The translations under genes were made by a program, and so were the position numbers. DNA of 64,000 nt from Ixodes scapularis (Eukaryota > Arthropoda > Arachnida > Ixodida > Ixodidae). Position 1 is the first letter of the stretch. Each line of letters opens with the position of its first letter. The stretch lies in NCBI RefSeq assembly GCF_016920785.2, contig NW_024609835.1, positions 78,482,795-78,546,794 of the forward strand, written 5' to 3'. The notes under the pieces were generated by a model. The model did no database searches. It saw only the letters and a list, made by a program, of their open reading frames with translations, and had not been told where the DNA came from. Of the stretch, positions 60,476 to 64,000 are shown piece by piece.

Positions 60476-61479
60476 ACAAATGCAAAGGAAAAAATACAAT
60501 TTTTTTCAACAGTCTGAATGGAAAAGGATATAATAAAAATACCTTTACAACGAAAAAAACAACAACTCAGAATAGACCTATGCACTCTTATATGAGTTGT
60601 GAATCCGAAAAAATAAATGTGAAATGGACCTTTTTCGAGTAACGAGTGACATATGGGGAGTTGTCTGCGAATTAAAAATGAAGAGCAGCCTAACACGCAT
60701 CCGCCTGTCAAAACACATTAACATCGTGTTGTATCCGTTTTCACTGCTTTTAATACGCCATACTACCAATACTAAAAAAAGCAAAGCGTCAATAAAATAG
60801 ACCAAAGACGCTGGAAGATAGATGCTGACAATGTTGCAGTTGCCATTATCGCAGGGCACCTGCGAAAACGGTGACAGCGGGAGTGTACGGATGCGCAGAA
60901 GCTTACTGGAGAAAGGCCCATTGAACGCCGATGAGCACCCCTTGGAGCTCTCGGCGACGAGAGGAGCAGAAGCGGCCGCAGCGCCGGCGGCAGGGTGCGG
61001 CGCGACATGGCCAAAAACAGAGAGTAGAACACGTAATACAGACAGTGCCACCCCCCCCCCCCCCTTCTTTCCGGGCCTCCGGGCCTCTGGGGCGGCCGCG
61101 CGAACGCTACCCTCTCCCTTTCACCGGCGCTGAGAGGGCATCTCAGTGGAGTGGCGTTCCTTGGAACTAATCGTCGCAGCCATATTAAAAGCCGTTCTGC
61201 GGAGACAATTTCTCTGCCTCTTTTCGCGGTTACGGCGCGGAGGGAATTTCTCTGCCGTTTACGGCGCTATGTTTACGGCGCGAAACGAGTTTGTAGTTGG
61301 CGCCCTCGGGAGCCCACGGAAAAGTGGCCGCTATAGTCATGTGACTGGCCGTTATAGTGCCGGAGTGCTTGCTCTCTTTCGGGAGGTCTCCTATTGGCTT
61401 CAAAAGTTACTTATTATTCTTCGTTTTAAGTGAAGTCGACCTTCCCATGAATACAGATATATAGGCTGAGTGAGATTAA
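60476..61479. other. GC-rich island, no gene called
   Basis: From about 60840 to 61430 the sequence is CpG-rich and contains overlapping frames on both strands, the longest 157 residues on the minus strand (60578-61051). It includes a C run (about 61051-61063) and repeats of GTTTACGGCGC / GTTACGGCGC. It could be a promoter or first-exon island, but no splice-linked coding exon is recognisable. Confidence 0.4.
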
Positions 61480-61775
61480 TGTGTTTCTAGTAAGTCCAAG
61501 AATACATTATGTTTGATTTTTTATTGTTTACGAAAATATAGCTTTTTGAAAACCTGTTTATGATTTGTTTGACACCTTTTTATAAAGTTGAAACTACTGT
61601 ATTACAGTAACAGTGTCTGATAGCTAAGGCTTGGTAATCAGCGTATTCATACTTTTTTATTTTAAACAAGGTAAGACTAAATCGTTCACATAAATGTTTG
61701 ATGGCATGGAACCCAATACCGAGCCCTGAGGCACACCACACTTGCGTTGGGCGGCAGAACTTGTACCGTTTCCAT

Positions 61776-62668
61776 CAGGGATGGGCAAAATACATGCAAG
61801 TATGTACCGAAATACAAATACAAAATACTTCGTCAAAAATGTATTTAATTACAAATCTAATTGCATTTCCAAAAAAGCATTTAAGTAGAAGATACAAATA
61901 CAACCAAATGTATTTTGTCTTCTCCAAATACTTTTACAAATACATTCCTCAAAATTTGCGTCAGCGACTTTAGAACACCTGCAACGGGTTTCTGGGTATC
62001 TCATTTTAATTTTGTATCGCACACTCGGGAGTTAGTGTGCGAGGCTCTAGTAACGTAATAAAAATATAATCACAAAAAAATGTAATCAGCGTGGACGTAA
62101 TAGGTGAAAAAGGTACAGAGCTTCAAGCAGCTTTTTTTGTCCGATTACATTTTCGTATAGACCAACAAAGAACCGAGACGACCAAGACGCGCGGCACTAG
62201 CTAGAGAATTTTTTATTGTTGCAACTCGCACCAGTTACGAAAATCTGGACGACCCGCGAATTTAGAATGTTCCAGGCAAAAATATGGATGGAAACCAGGC
62301 TGGAAAGCATCACAAGTTGTCACAGGCACTTATTTAGCCAGTCTGCCTGTGGACATCGATTTCGTCACTATTCTTGCCCCGGAAAATCACAAAGTCACTA
62401 ACCACTTTTGCTCGATTTAGAGACGCTGCATTCGGTGCAGAACGTAGTTTCCTTCCTGCTCTGGACAGTGACAATAAATTTGAGGGATGCATTTACGCCC
62501 ACAAAATTGTATTTAATTACAGTTGTATTTCAAATACCCACGTTTTAGTATTTAAATACACACGTCAAATACATTACCCAATTTGTAATTAAATACAAAC
62601 TCAAAATACACAAAAGTATTTGAAACACGTATTTCAAATACTTGTATTTAAAATACTGCCCATCCCTG
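61776..62668. mobile_element. Non-autonomous hAT element with 8-bp TSD
   Basis: The left end is CAGGGATGGGCAAAATAC and the right end GTATTTAAAATACTGCCCATCCCTG. The flanking direct repeat GTTTCCAT (61768-61775 and 62669-62676) is the 8-bp target duplication expected of hAT transposases. Subterminal regions are full of AAATAC/GTATTT repeats on both sides, a known hAT-MITE style. It sits inside the LINE reverse transcriptase, which continues on both sides. No transposase frame. Confidence 0.9.
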
Positions 62669-62789
62669 GTTTCCATGTTTGAACTCTGGGTTCTTCCGGC
62701 GAAATAATTTTTGAAGCGTGTATAAAAATGACCCCTGAATCCAATATCTTTTGGTTTGCCAACCAAAAGTGAGTGATCTATTGTATCGA

Positions 62790-63040
62790 CCCTAGGGGAA
62801 AAGCCATTTCTATGAGAATTTGTTTGTGTCCAAAAAACACATATGAATCATACAAGATATATAAGAACTTATAAGAACTTTATAAAAACAATATAAGAGA
62901 TATAAGAACCCCATAAGAAAATTATAAGAAAATTCTCACAAGTTTCTTATACGATTTTTTTATGTTCTTATATATATTGTACGATACATGTGTTTATTGG
63001 ACACAAAGATGTATCATGGAAATGAGATTTTTCAATAGGG
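62790..63040. mobile_element. 251-bp MITE inside the LINE reverse transcriptase
   Basis: The ends CCCTAGGGGAAAA and (complement of the right end) CCCTATTGAAAAA pair; pairing continues through CATTTCyATGA and TTTGTGTCCAAwAAACACAT. The probable target duplication is GA (62788-62789, 63041-63042). The interior is a string of ATAAGAAC/GTTCTTAT motifs on opposite strands, giving a nearly complete hairpin. The LINE frame stops at LDLTKT on one side and picks up at DTIDH on the other, which fixes the insertion point within the RT motif. Confidence 0.8.
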
Positions 63041-64000
63041 GAAGTCTTTGTCAGGTCTAAAAATAGCGCAAGGGCTTTTTTTTTGTTTTTATTTGTTCAT
63101 GAATGAAGTCTGTTATACTCTCGACTAAAAGTGTCCTCCCTCTTGGCGCTCGGAAACCATACTGAGAGTTGTATAGGAGTGAAAATTTATCACAAATTGA
63201 GGTAATCCTTTGTAGGGAAAATATTTCCACTATCTCAGAAATTGGAGGTAACAGCGCGATGAACCTGTAAGTAGTCAATTCCTTTCTATTTCCTTTCTTG
63301 TAAATAGGCCGTATTTTTGAAACTGTGAACTTTTTGGGTATATTTCCTGTTGAGAACATACCGTTTATTGTAAAAAGTTGAAGGCGCTTTAAGCAGGCTA
63401 TGTTTTTTTTTTCTTATTGTAAAGAACCTGTTTACGTTCATTTCGTCCTGTCACGGTCGCAAGCCCATCGTTTATTTTCCTGACTTAACAAAATATTGAT
63501 CAGCTACATCGTGTTTTAAAGACCAACACGCAGCCCTGACGTCACGCAGCTGCGGTGGCGCTGTCGACGGCAATGCGCATGCGCAGACGCTTCACGCGAA
63601 TTTAGTTTCTGCGCAGGCGCAGTGCCCACAGCTTGTGTGGGAAAACGGGGGCTTGTTTGTAAACAGCCTGTCGGTCTATAGTTCCCCCCATAAATTTTAA
63701 GTTACTCTGCCTTACTATCACTTGATAAGTGCACGATTTGGTAGCTGTAATACCGACGTACTCCTCCCTCGTGCAGTCGTGAATTAAATTATATAAACCG
63801 TAGTTAGGGAATATATCGAGGTACTCCGTGACTCCCGTTTTTCTCCGGCACTTGATATCTCCATTTAAGTCGCCTGCTAACAGAAGCTGATCATTGTTTT
63901 TAAACATATGTAGTAATCTTGAGATTTCTTGATAGAACAATGCAAAATTATAGCTAGGCGGTCGATACACACCGCATATTCTAACTGCCAGTTTTGCTTT

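Larger units (their letters stand above)
61480..64000 (-). pseudogene. Non-LTR retrotransposon (LINE) ORF2, broken by insertions
   Basis: Read on the minus strand from the window edge: an endonuclease domain at 64000-63602 (VYRPPSYN, LLLAGDLNGDI, EYLDIFPNYGLYNLI, CTREE), open to the end so the element continues outside. After an eroded linker comes the reverse transcriptase start at 63359-63057 (PIYKKGNRKELTTYR, NSQYGFR) up to LDLTKT. It resumes beyond a MITE with DTIDHSLL and YFAGRTQSSN, then beyond a hAT element with CGVPQGSVLGS and NIYVNDL, a degraded YAD catalytic box and KSYIFVNNKKSNIMYS near 61520. Domain order fits the CR1/Jockey group. Stops and indels make it inactive. About 330 bp at 63360-63690 do not look like LINE and may be another insertion. 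Confidence 0.8.

Noticed and set aside
60578..61051. 157-residue minus-strand ORF in the GC-rich island
   Set aside because: High GC lowers stop frequency, + strand frames are equally open, and the C-terminal half is AT-rich and unlike the N-terminal half.
61698..61973. 91-residue + ORF
   Set aside because: It spans the LINE-hAT junction and the AAATAC repeats of the hAT end.

Overview
The window looks like a stretch of hard-tick (Ixodida) nuclear DNA, or at least arachnid DNA. It is AT-rich and gene-poor with exons kilobases apart. It carries two exons of an arthropod neuropeptide GPCR, tRNA-derived SINEs resembling the tick Ruka family, remnants of a Ty3/gypsy-type gag and of a non-LTR retrotransposon, and many nested inverted-repeat (MITE/foldback) elements. 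The assignment comes from pattern recognition of these families; no database was searched.

Genes. The best-supported coding content is a tandem pair of sex peptide receptor / myoinhibitory peptide receptor (SPR/MIPR) family genes on the + strand. SPR copy 1 has a 7TM exon at 9048-10219 and copy 2 at 19352-20520. Both exons follow a good splice acceptor in the same intron phase, and both encode all seven helices and a PDZ-ligand-like C-terminus. A short ATG-containing exon with a phase-matched donor (13474-13522) is a candidate first coding exon for copy 2. A weaker candidate upstream exon for copy 1 is at 4818-4933. An intronless ORF at 1656-2180 encodes a 174-residue Arg/Glu-rich protein of STPR-like 12-residue repeats, behind a GC-rich promoter-like region.

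Layout. 1-2.4 kb: STPR-like ORF and promoter. 2.4-20.7 kb: SPR locus, with three copies of one long-TIR foldback element (7955-8952, 10297-11132, 14120-14793); the first is split by a second MITE. 22.3-22.8 kb: array of palindromes centred on CCCCGCTAAATTTAGCGGGG. 23-33 kb: mostly anonymous, with a decayed palindrome array and a hAT-like element. 34.1-39.9 kb: a 5.7-kb unit bounded by inverted repeats of about 0.5 kb or more and containing a broken gypsy-type gag. 42.5-43.5 kb: more palindromes, one interrupted by a SINE with a 14-bp target duplication. 47.99-48.30 kb: near-perfect 312-bp foldback. 49.1 kb: second SINE. 52.85-53.85 kb: 42-bp minisatellite full of TGACGTCA, flanked by GTCACGTGAC palindromes and ending in the same terminal module as the 22-kb array. 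57.1 and 58.8-60.5 kb: further inverted-repeat elements. 61.5-64 kb: minus-strand LINE split by a hAT element with an 8-bp TSD and by a smaller MITE.

The two receptor genes are the only genes with a clear shared role (neuropeptide signalling). Everything else is mainly mobile DNA and its layering, which gives a relative order of insertions. No system of clearly new function can be demonstrated. The strongest leads are the receptor duplication with its candidate exon structure, the foldback family around it, and the palindrome/CRE-E-box arrays that share one terminal module.
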